Source: Rhipicephalus microplus
Taxonomy: Eukaryota; Arthropoda; Arachnida; Ixodida; Ixodidae
Length of the DNA: 64,000 bases
Direction: 5' to 3'
NCBI RefSeq assembly: GCF_043290135.1
Contig: NC_134707.1
Span: 80,370,987 to 80,434,986, forward strand
The notes beneath the pieces were generated by a model, which did not search any database, had not been told where the DNA came from, and saw only the letters and a list, made by a program, of their open reading frames with translations. Position 1 is the stretch's first letter, and every line of letters starts with the position of its first letter. The translations under genes were made by a program, and so were the position numbers. This document shows, piece after piece, positions 12,461 to 21,644 of the stretch.

Positions 12461-13890
12461 TCTCGCGCCCTTGTCGAAGTTTGTGGCCACGACACCGAGG
12501 ATGACGGTGGTTTCCTTGGGGCCCTTACTACAATAGATCTGATTACAAGACAGCGCGCGGACGATGAAATCTGTGCAGTTATCGAAAACCTTGAAGGACG
12601 TAACTCTTCCATGCCTCGATGTATTTCTCGAAGTCTCTCGTCATTCTGCCTGCAAGATGGGGTTCTGTATAAAAAAAACTCCAACGGCAAAGAGAGAACC
12701 TATCCTTTAGTCGTGCCAACTGACATGTGTGAGGACATTCTTCTCACCTGCCACGATGAGCCCACATCTGGTCAGTTGGTTCCTCTCGAACTCTCCCTCG
12801 AGTTCGACAAGCGTACTACTGGCCTAAGCTTTCCGCATCCATTGAGCGATACGTGAAAAGCTGCCGGGAATTCAATGCCGCAAATCCCCGCCACTGAAGC
12901 CCGCGGGCCTTCTTCAACCAATCGAACTGCTTAGGGTGCCATTCGATCAAATAGGACAGAATTTACTGGGGCCCTTTTTGCTGTCATCTGCCGGCAACAA
13001 GTGGATTGTACTAGCCACAGACTATTTGACGAAGTACGCTGAAACAAAGGCACTACAACATGCTACGGCTTCCGATGTTGCCCAATTTTTTTATGAACCA
13101 GATCATTTTTCGACATCGCTCCCGATCGTGCGTAATCACAGACACTTCTGTCTGTGCGTGATCTGTCTGAGTGTGTGTAAATCTGTCTGTGCGTAATCAC
13201 AGACAGATTTACAGCCCAGCTCATTCATGACGTATTCAAGCTCAGCTGCACGAGCCATCGCAAGACCACGTCATATTATCCACGGACAAACGGCTTGACA
13301 GAGCGATTCAACAAAACCATCGCTGACATGTTAACCACGTATACATTGATGTCCAGCATAAGACCTTGGACCAGGTGCTACCATACGTCACATTCACGTA
13401 AGCCCTCCACTACGTGGTCTCTCATAATCAAATGGTGGTTTTGGGACGTTAAACCCCACATATCAATCACATTCACGTACAATACTGCCATCCAGGAAAC
13501 TATGGGATTCACGCCTTGCCGTCTTGTGTATGGATGTGATGTTTAGACCATGCTGGGTGCGATGCTTCCACACAATCGCGGCGCTTTGATCATGCCTGAC
13601 GCTTTGCAGCTTATCCAGTACGCCGAAGAAGCATGCCAGATAGCACGCCTACACATCACGCACCAGCAGAGTACAGACGCATGCCACTACGACGCTTTCC
13701 ATCGACAAGTTGACTATCATCTAGGTGTCCAAGTTTGGGTGTGGACTCCAGTTCGACGCCAGGGATTGTCAGAAAAACGGCTCAGTCGCTAATTTGCACC
13801 CTACAAAATGTTGTGACGCGTGACCGATGTGAACTACGAGGTAGTCCCCGACGGGGCCTTCTCGCCACGGCGTCGAAGGATGGCGAAATG
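12461..13890 (+). pseudogene. gypsy integrase remnant
   Basis: The stretch contains a degraded zinc-binding region (a CHDEPTSGQ-like box near 12750), a core-domain start resembling DYLTKYAE near 13020, a TDR-like second catalytic position near 13197, a LTERFNKT box carrying the presumed catalytic Glu near 13300, and a C-terminal region resembling the GPY/F module (FAPYKML) near 13795. A TCTGTC-rich local duplication (about 13105-13200) sits just before the second catalytic Asp, and a SINE fragment interrupts the frame at 13401-13467. The zinc domain has lost one Cys. It is dead. Confidence 0.75.
13401..13467 (+). mobile_element. 5'-truncated Ruka-type SINE fragment with TSD
   Basis: These 67 bp match the 3' end of the full SINE at 35254-35497, including TGGTGGTTTTGGGACGTTAA and the ATCA-type tail. 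It is flanked by perfect 12-bp direct repeats CACATTCACGTA at 13389-13400 and 13468-13479. It inserted into gypsy integrase, so it is younger than that element. Confidence 0.85.
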
Positions 13891-13944
13891 GTGAGCTCGA
13901 CGACGCAAGGCATGCTTGGATGGTGTTGCGGATGGATCAGAGAG

Positions 13945-15400
13945 CTAGTCGATCAGCGGGGCAATCCAATTATCCTTTCGCTGTTCGGTAGCGAGGATGT
14001 CGACACCGATGGCAACAGCAATTGAGGTTACTGAGCGGGGCACGTCGTCTTCAGGTAGAGGGGAGCGCGAGAGGGCGTCGGTGTCAGCATGCTGGCGTCC
14101 GTTGCGGTACAGTACGCGGATGTCGTAGTCTTGTAAGCGAAGAGCCCAACGGGCGAGACGGCCTGAGGGATTTTTCAATGATGACAGCCAGCATAGTGCA
14201 TGATGGTCGGTGACAACATCGAATAGGCGACCATACAAATAAGATCGAAACTTTGTAAGGGCCCAGCCGATTGCCAGGCACTCTTTTTTCGTGAAGGTGC
14301 AGTTTGTCTGAGCTCTCGTGAGCGTACGGCTTGCATATGCTACGACATATTCAGGAAATCCGGGTTTGCGCTGCGCCAGGACAGCGCCGAGGCCTACACC
14401 GCTGGCGTCCGTGTGCACCTCCGTTGGGGCCGCAGGGTCGTAGGGGCGTAGAATGGGAGGAGACGTCAACAAATGGCGGAGCTTTGCGAACGCGTCGTCA
14501 CACTCGGATGACCACGAATTAAGGGGCCCGTTACCTCCAAGGAGCTTCGTCAAGGGTGATATGATCGTCGCAAAGTTTCGTATGAAACGTCGGAAGTATG
14601 AGCACAGGCCCACAAAACTACGCAGATCTTTGATGGACGCAGGTTTGGGGAATTCGGCCACGGCTTGAAGCTAGGCTGGATCAGGAAGAATACCGTCCTT
14701 GGACACGACGTACCCAAGGATGGTGAGTTGCCGTGCTGCAAAGCGGCACTTCCTCAGATTTAGTTGCAAGCCGGCATTGCTCACAAGTGCGAAAACTTCT
14801 TTCAAACGTTGGAGATGCGTGGAGAAATCCGGAGCGAAGACAACGACATCGTCGAGGTTACACAAGCACGTGTACCATTTCGAGTTGCGCAGAATGGTGT
14901 CCATCATGCGCTGAAAGGTCGCAGGTGCATTACATTGACCAATTGGCATGACGTTGAGCTCGTACAAGCCGTCGGGTGTGACGAAGGCGGTATTCGGTCG
15001 AGCGTCGTCAGCCATTGGTACTTGCCAGTACCCCGAGCGCAGATCAAGAGAAGAAAAAAAATCGGCTCCCTGAAGGCTGTCAATCGCGTCATCGATACGC
15101 GGCAGTGGATAAACATCCTTGCGAGTGATCTTATTGAGCCGTCTGTAGTTCACACAGAACCGCCTTTCTTCGCAACAAGGACAACAGAAGACGCCCATGG
15201 ACTGTTCGAGGGGCGAATGACGTCGCGTCGGAGCATATCATCAACCTGCTCGTTAATTACCCGATGTTTAGCAGGCAACACGCGATATGGACGTTGCCGT
15301 AAAGGTAGATGGGCACCAGTGTCGATGTGGTATGTAACAGCGGACGTGCGACCGAGAGAACTTCGCCCGACGTCGAAAGGAGAACGATATTCTTGCAACA
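13945..15400 (-). pseudogene. gypsy reverse transcriptase-RNase H remnant
   Basis: Three frames cover the domain: 15150-15398 (RT N-terminus, with RPYRVLPAKHRVI), 14671-15198 (CVNYRRLN, RSGYWQVPM, CNAPATFQRMMD and the catalytic box), and 13945-14661 (connection and RNase H with [19 protein letters not shown] and TDHHALCWL). The catalytic box reads NLDD (Asn codon at 14857-14859) rather than YxDD; both Asp codons remain. One frameshift lies near 15170 and one stop near 14668. The RNase H D-E-D positions look intact. Confidence 0.85.
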
Positions 15401-15545
15401 GGTCGAGAAGCTGGGAACGCTGTACCGCCGTAAGGTTGTCAGCAATGGAGGGGCCAAATACTTCAGCAGATGACAGATAAGAAGTGGAAATAGCATTGAT
15501 GGTACGCGGACTGGGACAACGCGATTCATCGGGTACATCCTGGAC

Positions 15546-16160
15546 TTATGCGTCGTCGACTGGTTCTACTCTGCCGAGACATTCCCCTCGAAGCAAGGTA
15601 ACAGTGTACGGAGATAGGTTGGTTACAAAAATAGTGGCGTTGCCCTGGGTGACTTGCACGGTCGCGAAAGGTACTAACAACCCTTTCCTGCTACAAGCGC
15701 GGTCGGATGGCGAAACGAGTGCAATTGTGTCGGAGGGACCAGGGCAGTAGACCAACACAGCTGTCGTCGAATTTGGAGGCACTGTTGTATCGTCTTTCAT
15801 GAGAATTTTGCTCAGTGTCGAGGGACTGTCTTCTGGCGTCAAATGCGAGAAGGGTGACAGTTCAATATCGGCGGAGGAACAATGGATGACGGCGTCGTGG
15901 CGGGAGAGAAAGTCCCACCCCAGGATGACGTCATGAGAGCATGCCGAAATGATGATGAACTGGGCGACATAAAGAACATCTTGAATGACAACGCGAGCTG
16001 TGCCCCCTGCTGTAGGAGGAATACGATGCAAACTAGCAGTACGGAGAGACAACCCAAAAAGGGGCGTCGTCACTTTTCGAAACAAGCGGCAAAGTTTTTT
16101 GTCCATAACTGTTACGGCAGCTCAAGTGTCAATAAGAGCCGATGCATGAACACTGTCCAC
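15546..16160 (-). pseudogene. gypsy retropepsin remnant with stop at active site
   Basis: The frame 15546-16106 holds the body of the protease and the linker to RT. Just upstream, the active-site segment reads ALIDT-stop-AAVTV: the codon expected to encode the Gly of DTGA is TGA (16122-16124 on the + strand). A single G-to-T change would explain it. Function in gypsy elements is polyprotein cleavage; here it is abolished unless the stop is bypassed. Confidence 0.75.
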
Positions 16161-16239
16161 AAGCACGTCAATGACATTCGATGGGCTGTTCTGAGTGCTT
16201 TCACATTGCAATAGCGTCGCAGTCCTTGCCTCTGGGACT

Positions 16240-17416
16240 GCGACGACTAGTTTTCCCGCTCATGAGCAGCCGAACTCGGCCGCAAGGGGGACAGGGAACG
16301 ACGTCGTGGAGACGGCGACCTTCGAGGAGACGGACCTGGGCGAGACGACCGTGGCATAGATGGCAGTTCGTCATTATATCGACGACTAAGCTGGCCAGCA
16401 ACAGGCGAAAAATAGGGAGCCGGCTGTACTCGAGAGCAGTAACGGGCTACGTGACCGGCGTAGCCACAAGCAAAGCAGATGCCAGTTGTCGGGTGTGCGC
16501 CATCGGTTTGCTGGGGTGGGTCTTGCTCGAAATGGTGGCTGAAAAGGCTGCATGGTGGGCTGTAAATGAGGCTGAGGGGTTGCGCCAACATACCTAGCGG
16601 GCATACCCGCTGCCAAAGACGGAGGTCGAGAAGCAGCTTCGGCGTAAGTCAGAAGGGCTGGTGCTGGAACGATTTGAGGCGGCCTGGCGACAACTTGGGC
16701 GTAGCTGAGGGGCGCAGGAGCCGAAATTGTTGAGGGTGGTACGCAGGCATGACCTCCGCTATTTCCTGCTCAATCGCCCGACGAATGGAAGGGAGAATGG
16801 TAGTGGCTGATTGTTGAATAGCCGGTGGGTGGGCAAAGGGAAAGAGAGAGAACTGGCACGCAATTTCCTCCCGAATGAAGGACTTGAGGTCTGTCATCAA
16901 AGCCACTTCGTCACAACCGGCCTCCAAGCCAGCAAGCGTTGCAGCTCGTGGTGGGGAGCGATGTGTCAACAAACGCTGCCGGCGGAGCTCCTCGTAGCTC
17001 TGACACAATGTGATGACCTCAGCCACTGTGCCGGGATTTTTGGCAAGCAGCATCGTGAAGGCATCATCGTCAATGCCTTTCATGATGTTTCGGATCTTGT
17101 CAGACTCTGGCATAGTTTGATTGGATTTGTTGCACAAGTCCAGTACATCTTCAATATAGCTGGTGAATGACTCACCAGCCTGCTGAGCGTGTTCACGCAA
17201 GCGCTGCTCGGCTTGCAGCTTACGAACGGCAGGGCGGCCGAAAACGTTGATTACAGCGGTCTTAAAATCCGACCAGATTGCAAAATCAGATGCGTGGTTG
17301 TTGTACCACAAACTGGCTACGCCCGGGAGGTAGAACACTAAGTTCGTCAACTTGCCGTCCTCGTCCCATTTGTTGGGGACGCTCACGCGCTCGTAAATGG
17401 CGAGCCAGTCCTCCAT
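16240..17416 (-). pseudogene. gypsy Gag with CCHC zinc knuckle, frameshifted
   Basis: The main frame (16649-17416, 255 codons) begins with the capsid-like segment EDWLAIYERVS and includes FVFYLPG-, W-YNNH-, and E-A-QAGESFTSYIEDVL-type motifs of gypsy Gag. A second frame, 16247-16591, continues with a nucleocapsid zinc knuckle of the form CFACGYAGHVARYC followed by an Arg/Ser/Pro-rich tail. The break between them lies at 16592-16648. Gag packages the element RNA; this copy needs a frameshift repair to be continuous. Confidence 0.8.
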
Positions 17417-17700
17417 GTCAGTACCATCGGCGCCTGTGAAGATGGGTGACGGATCCTGGGGACACCGGACAAGGGGATGGCATGGGAGGAGTCGTTTGCT
17501 GAGAGGCGTCGTGGGGCATGGTAGATGGCAGGGTACGTGCTCGAAGCTCCAAGGGCTTCGAAAGGGAACGCAGCACTCTCCATCAAATTGTTAAGGCCTT
17601 TATTAGCCGGAAACCAGCGATCATACGCTATGGCGACAGTGATGGTCAAGCATGTGACGGTCAAGCACGGACCCTCAGCGCAAGTGGCGTCCTTGTTGGG

Positions 17701-18060
17701 TAGCCCCATTAGTAGGCAATCTAGAGTTTGACCCATTTCAAAGTTCGAGGGCTTCGCTACAAAATAAACAAACAAATAAATAAATAAATGAAAATATTCA
17801 GACTGTAGACTCTAATATTACTCCTAAATTACCTTTTTTCCATGCTTTATTCAATCATTTACTTATTGTTCTTGGTGAAACTATCTGCTTCATTTTCTAC
17901 ATCCGTTATTTCTAATTGTCCATTTCTCATTATCTTTTGCCCTTTTTTCAAGAGTATAAAAACCGTGAGCTAACAAATTAACAGTATTTCGCCAGAACTA
18001 CCAGGTTCTTAGCCAATCGCTCAGCGTGGGTGTGTGCCACAGCTTCCAGGCACTTCCTTC
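17701..18060. other. AT-rich stretch between gypsy and LTR-like repeat
   Basis: There is an A/T-rich run of AAATA-type repeats at 17761-17795, then T-rich DNA. No gene is visible. It may contain remains of the minus-strand gypsy leader or LTR, but no TG..CA boundary or primer-binding site was recognised. Confidence 0.35.
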
Positions 18061-18069
18061 CTTCCTTCC

Positions 18070-18840
18070 TTCTTGAGCACAGGGGTATGTTAACTTGTGC
18101 AACCAGCCCGCCATAATGGTATCCCTGACTAAGGTTTGCACTGACCGATAATCTCGCAAGGAATACCTAACAAAAGTTTTATTTGCTGTACGTATACTTA
18201 CTGGCGTCCCGATTTTTTCTTAGCTGAGTACCCATATCTGGTAATTTTCATAGGGGGTATGTGCCACAAATGTTTAAAAGTGAATAATCGAACCAACCTT
18301 GGCTAGGGTGGTTTAACGATCACCAATACGTGTGACTAAATTCATGGTTTCGGTGGCTGGCCCGCCAGGTATAGGGTGGCCGACTCTTCTGTGAAGGAAA
18401 GCGGGGCAGAGAGTTGGGTGTGCGTACAATTATTGCTTTAGCTAGCTAGTGAAATGAGTCTTTGTGGTGGTGATATCTTCCAGACAAATACACTGTTTCT
18501 TTATAGCTGCGGGCTCAAAGCACTTCGGTAGGCTACTTACGGTTCGAAGCATTTTCTCTTGCTCAATAACATACACGTAAACGTGTTCGTACTTCCCGCC
18601 GAAGTTCTACTAGAGTGGCTAAAGCCTCTCGTAGTGAACGCCAGCCATTACTGCATTATTTTGAGCCTGCGATTTATGCGATGTTTATGCTGCTTACCGT
18701 GAGGCGCGTTCGACTTGCGTTGTCTCACGTAAGTGTTTCCAGCTTTATGGCTCGGAATAAATCCACGACTTGTAGCTGTTGGACAAGGATGGAGAGACTC
18801 GGTACGCTGCCAGAAAAGTTCGGGCAGTCCCGCTAATACC
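18070..18840 (+). repeat. LTR-like dispersed repeat, copy 1
   Basis: This stretch aligns along most of its length with 37540-38290 and, for its first part, with 36370-36570. Shared anchors include TTACTGGYGTC, ATATYTGGTAATTTTC, GTGTGCGTACAAT and TTCCAGACAAAT. The 37.5-kb copy ends exactly before a gypsy-type primer-binding site, so the family is probably an LTR; this copy is a solo or truncated LTR. It lacks the 3' portion seen at 38290-38457. Confidence 0.6.
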
Positions 18841-18854
18841 GGTATAGTGTCTAA

Positions 18855-19124
18855 AGGCTGGTGCGCACCGGCGACTTAGCAGCTGTCGTGCGACCATTTG
18901 CGACTGGTCGCAAACAGTCGTGAACGGTCGCAAACGGTCGCAAAGCGACTGCTTTGGCTAGTCGCTTGCTGACCGATAGTCGCTTTCTGACCAGCCTAAA
19001 AAATTGGTCAGGAAGCGACTAGCTAAAGCAGTCGCTTTGCGACCGTTTGCGACCGTTTGCGAGTGTTTGCAACCAGTGGCAAATGGTCGCGCGACTGCTG
19101 CTAGTCGCCGGTGTGCACCAGCCT
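18855..19124. mobile_element. 270-bp foldback MITE with TAA target duplications
   Basis: The two halves are long imperfect inverted repeats of about 120 bp. The ends are AGGCTGGTGCGCACCGGCG and, on the other side, CGCCGGTGTGCACCAGCCT. Motifs GCGACTAGC, GCAAACGGTCGCAAA and CAGTCGCTTTGCGACC repeat in both arms. TAA flanks both ends (18852-18854 and 19125-19127), a target duplication of the kind known for PIF/Harbinger elements. There is no coding capacity. Confidence 0.85.
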
Positions 19125-20182
19125 TAACTCTACACCCATTATGTCTCAGATCAATTATAGACAAAGCATCCCACAAGATCGCCTTCACAGCGACATGGCA
19201 CTGACGGACTCAATGGGGCCGTGAGCCTTCCGGCGGTGTTCCTTCAAGGTGTTCAAATTCTAAATGCTGGCTGCTTCTTCTACCGATGTAGACAGCCAAA
19301 TCGTCCGAAAATGGATCACACAGCCAGTAAGCAACCACTGTGCATACACGGATCTGTAAGAAGAATTGGTTGTCATATTCCAGCTGTCGCACACAAAATA
19401 AGGCATCTGCGATGATGAATGGCGAAACCTCACCGGCTCAAAATGGCGCCTTGAGAAAGTCGTACACCTTACGGCAACATTTCTCGACCAACTTCTTGAA
19501 TAGGTAAGCCATAACCACATTACGGCAATATTTAGCTTATTCTTTTCTATATACAAGAAAATGCAGGATTAGCCCATGCGGCTCGTCTGCTTGCAGGCAA
19601 GCGAAGGCGTACTCCCAGTGGTAGATCAACACATAAAGTACGTTTAAACGCCACCTTCGCCCCCCCCTCCCCTGAAAAGAAAGAAAAAAATTGGCAGCAT
19701 ATCCACGGAGTGAATGATGGAGAGTGGGGGGAAGCTTTCGTCTGTCCATGCGTCCGCCTGTGTGACCGTTTATGCGTACATCCGCCCGTCCGTGTGTCCA
19801 TCTGTTCGTGCATCTGTCCCTGCGTTCGTCCAGGCATCCGCCCCCGCGTCCGTTCATGCGGCCATTCATGCATCTGTCTGTGTGTCCGTTTGTCCATCTA
19901 TTCAACACTCCAAGTACCATTATCTCACATCTTTTCATCATATATTCCCCATATAGAAGCACCGCCATCCAGCGGACATTCCATGGACTAAACGAGAGGT
20001 GGCACATGCACACTTTCTTACGGCTTGCACTTCGGGCCTACTGCCCACCTTTATCCACCTCGTGTTCATGGTATATACTAGTTCACTGTATTCATGGCAC
20101 TGCGACCCAACGCTCGTTAAACCTTTTTAAAACCAAGGAGGTTACACCCAGGGAATATAACGTAGCAACCTTTTCCTGTCAG
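19125..20182. other. Gene-free stretch with degenerate CCGTCC-type repeat
   Basis: No gene was recognised. At about 19738-19905 the sequence is a degenerate tandem of short units built from GTCCGT, CATCYG and CCGTCC. The overlapping open frames there (both strands) are products of that low complexity and are not proposed as genes. Confidence 0.5.
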
Positions 20183-20306
20183 ATAGTGCTCAATGGAAAG
20201 GCCAATGGCTGCTAATGGGGATCGCAGCGTGCGCGTTAACTGGAAGCCGAAAGCTCCTGTCTCTCATTCCCCATTAGCAGCCATTGGCATGTACATTGAG
20301 CACTAT
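20183..20306. repeat. Near-perfect 39-bp inverted repeat (hairpin)
   Basis: Arms at 20183-20221 and 20268-20306 are inverted copies with only a few mismatches (left GCTCAATGGAAAGGCC, right arm reverse-complemented GCTCAATGTACATGCC; both continue AATGGCTGCTAATGGGGA). The loop is 46 nt. A T-run follows the right arm. It could be a small foldback element or a precursor-like hairpin; no homologous copy was seen elsewhere in the window. Confidence 0.75.
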
Positions 20307-20631
20307 TTTTTATTGTTCTCTCACCGAAATCTTTCACGGGCACCACGATGGAGGTCAAAATACTGTATTGTTACACACTACTACAACGGTTACGAGAGAC
20401 GAACGGGTGCCGCTATAAGGAGCTTCGTCCCTAAAACATTTCTGGCTAGGCCGCTGCTTGTTTCTGCGGAAGCAGTGACAGCTGCTACTTTGCGAGTGTT
20501 TCTGGTGGAACGCGTACAAACGTGGCACTTATTGATCAACACCCATAGCTCTGACTAAAATAACAAAAAACAATTGAAAAAGGGAACTCCCCCCCCCCGT
20601 AAACTTACAGATAAGCGGCGTCAATGTACAG
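20307..20631. other. Short stretch with no recognised feature
   Basis: No gene, RNA or repeat was identified apart from a C-run at 20590-20598. Confidence 0.4.
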
Positions 20632-21544
20632 TGTTACGTTTGGCCCGGCAATTCGTCTGGGCAGACGCCATTGTGCGTAAGCCGGTCTACTAGGGAGGCT
20701 TTCAACCCCATCGGCGCCCAGTCTGCAAGACATTGTCCTATAGATGTTGCAGGAAGCAGTCGGGTCTCAACGAAAGCTTCACGAGACAAGCCTTTTGTTG
20801 AAGGGGCTCGAACAGCGGGGGGACAGGGCCAATGTGGCTGGTCTCATTAAGTCAACCTCTTGACTCGTCTATTGTCATCTACGCGAGAACATCGCGAAGC
20901 ACCGACAGCCCGGAAGCGTGGGAAGACGTCGAAGGAGCCGTTCTTAGGGATCTAGTGTTCGAACTACCTGAAGCTGAAAGCAGCATGGACCGCTGCTGAC
21001 GTTCAAGTTAGCGGCGAACTCCCCAGAAGAGCTCAACTTTCCCTCTCCAGATTAAACCTAATCGCCCTGCGGCGCCTTCAAGGTGGGTGCCGTGTGCGTC
21101 AATGTGTGGTGCGCTCGTGCTCACATTGGACCATTGAGGCTTCGTCACCTGATTTGTGGCGAGAGTACTTACCGCCGCCTTCTTCGGATCTCGGTGTAAA
21201 GGAGACGGTGGGTTATAAAAGTCAAAGCATTTTGTGAATCCTGTGCGGAATCATGAACTGAATCTCTGTTGCACATATTGCGGAATCTTATGTAGAATCA
21301 TGCGTAGAATTATGAGTGGAATCATGAGCGGTACGATGAACTGAATCTCTGTTGTACATAATGCGGGATCTTATGGATCCCTGCACAGTTTCTATATTTC
21401 TTCTATAATGTAAATAAATCTTCGTTCTACCTCTCTCAACGCTTCCGCCTCACTGGCGAGCATCGGCTATGTGGACGACGGCGGGGTGCCAGCTACCATA
21501 AAGAAAACCCGCCGTACCTGCCATCAATCTTCGAGCCTTTAACA
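20632..21544 (+). mobile_element. LTR of an LTR retrotransposon
   Basis: The LTR starts TGTTACG and ends TTTAACA, giving inverted TGTTA/TAACA termini. It contains a TATA box (TATAAAA, 21214-21220), a polyadenylation signal (AATAAA, 21413-21418) about 200 bp downstream, and two 40-bp direct repeats in between (about 21252 and 21336, both with ATGAACTGAATCTCTGTTG). A primer-binding site follows immediately. The internal region is interrupted by a LINE; no second LTR is in the window. Confidence 0.75.
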
Positions 21545-21546
21545 AC

Positions 21547-21563
21547 TGGTAGCAGCGGTGGGA
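21547..21563 (+). other. Primer-binding site, tRNA-Leu type
   Basis: TGGTAGCAGCGGTGGGA lies two bases after the LTR end. It is complementary, with one possible mismatch, to the 3' end of tRNA-Leu (…CCCACCGCTGCCACCA as known from animal tRNA-Leu). This confirms the LTR boundary and orientation. Confidence 0.7.
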
Positions 21564-21644
21564 TGCTATTATTTATTATTTAATATACCTCAAAGGCCAC
21601 CCAACAGGGGGCTTTACATGAGGGTGTGGGCAAACAATATAGGG

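Larger units (their letters stand above)
10050..13890 (+). mobile_element. Decayed Ty3/gypsy retrotransposon (pol largely present)
   Basis: Protease, reverse transcriptase, RNase H and integrase remnants follow in the order expected for Ty3/gypsy, all on +, but in several frames with stops. A possible gag tail rich in Ser/Pro/Arg lies at 10050-10330. The 3' end stops within or just after the integrase C-terminal region at about 13888, where it abuts an oppositely oriented gypsy. No LTR could be recognised on either side. The element is dead: the RT motif is damaged and a SINE fragment sits in integrase. Confidence 0.85.
13931..17700 (-). mobile_element. Decayed Ty3/gypsy retrotransposon, minus strand, integrase missing
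   Basis: Reading right to left the order is gag, zinc knuckle, protease, RT, RNase H. The copy ends at about 13945, shortly after RNase H, so integrase and the 3' LTR are absent; the junction with the + strand gypsy at 13890-13945 suggests rearrangement or truncation. No 5' LTR was identified upstream of gag. Several stops and frameshifts are present. Confidence 0.85.

Noticed and set aside
14764..15480. A 238-codon plus-strand frame
   Set aside because: It is antisense to a clear gypsy reverse transcriptase and has no motif of its own.
19537..20013. Open frames of 80-158 codons on both strands over a Cys/Arg/His-rich region
   Set aside because: The region is a degenerate short tandem repeat; frames on opposite strands are both open because of composition, and no domain is seen.
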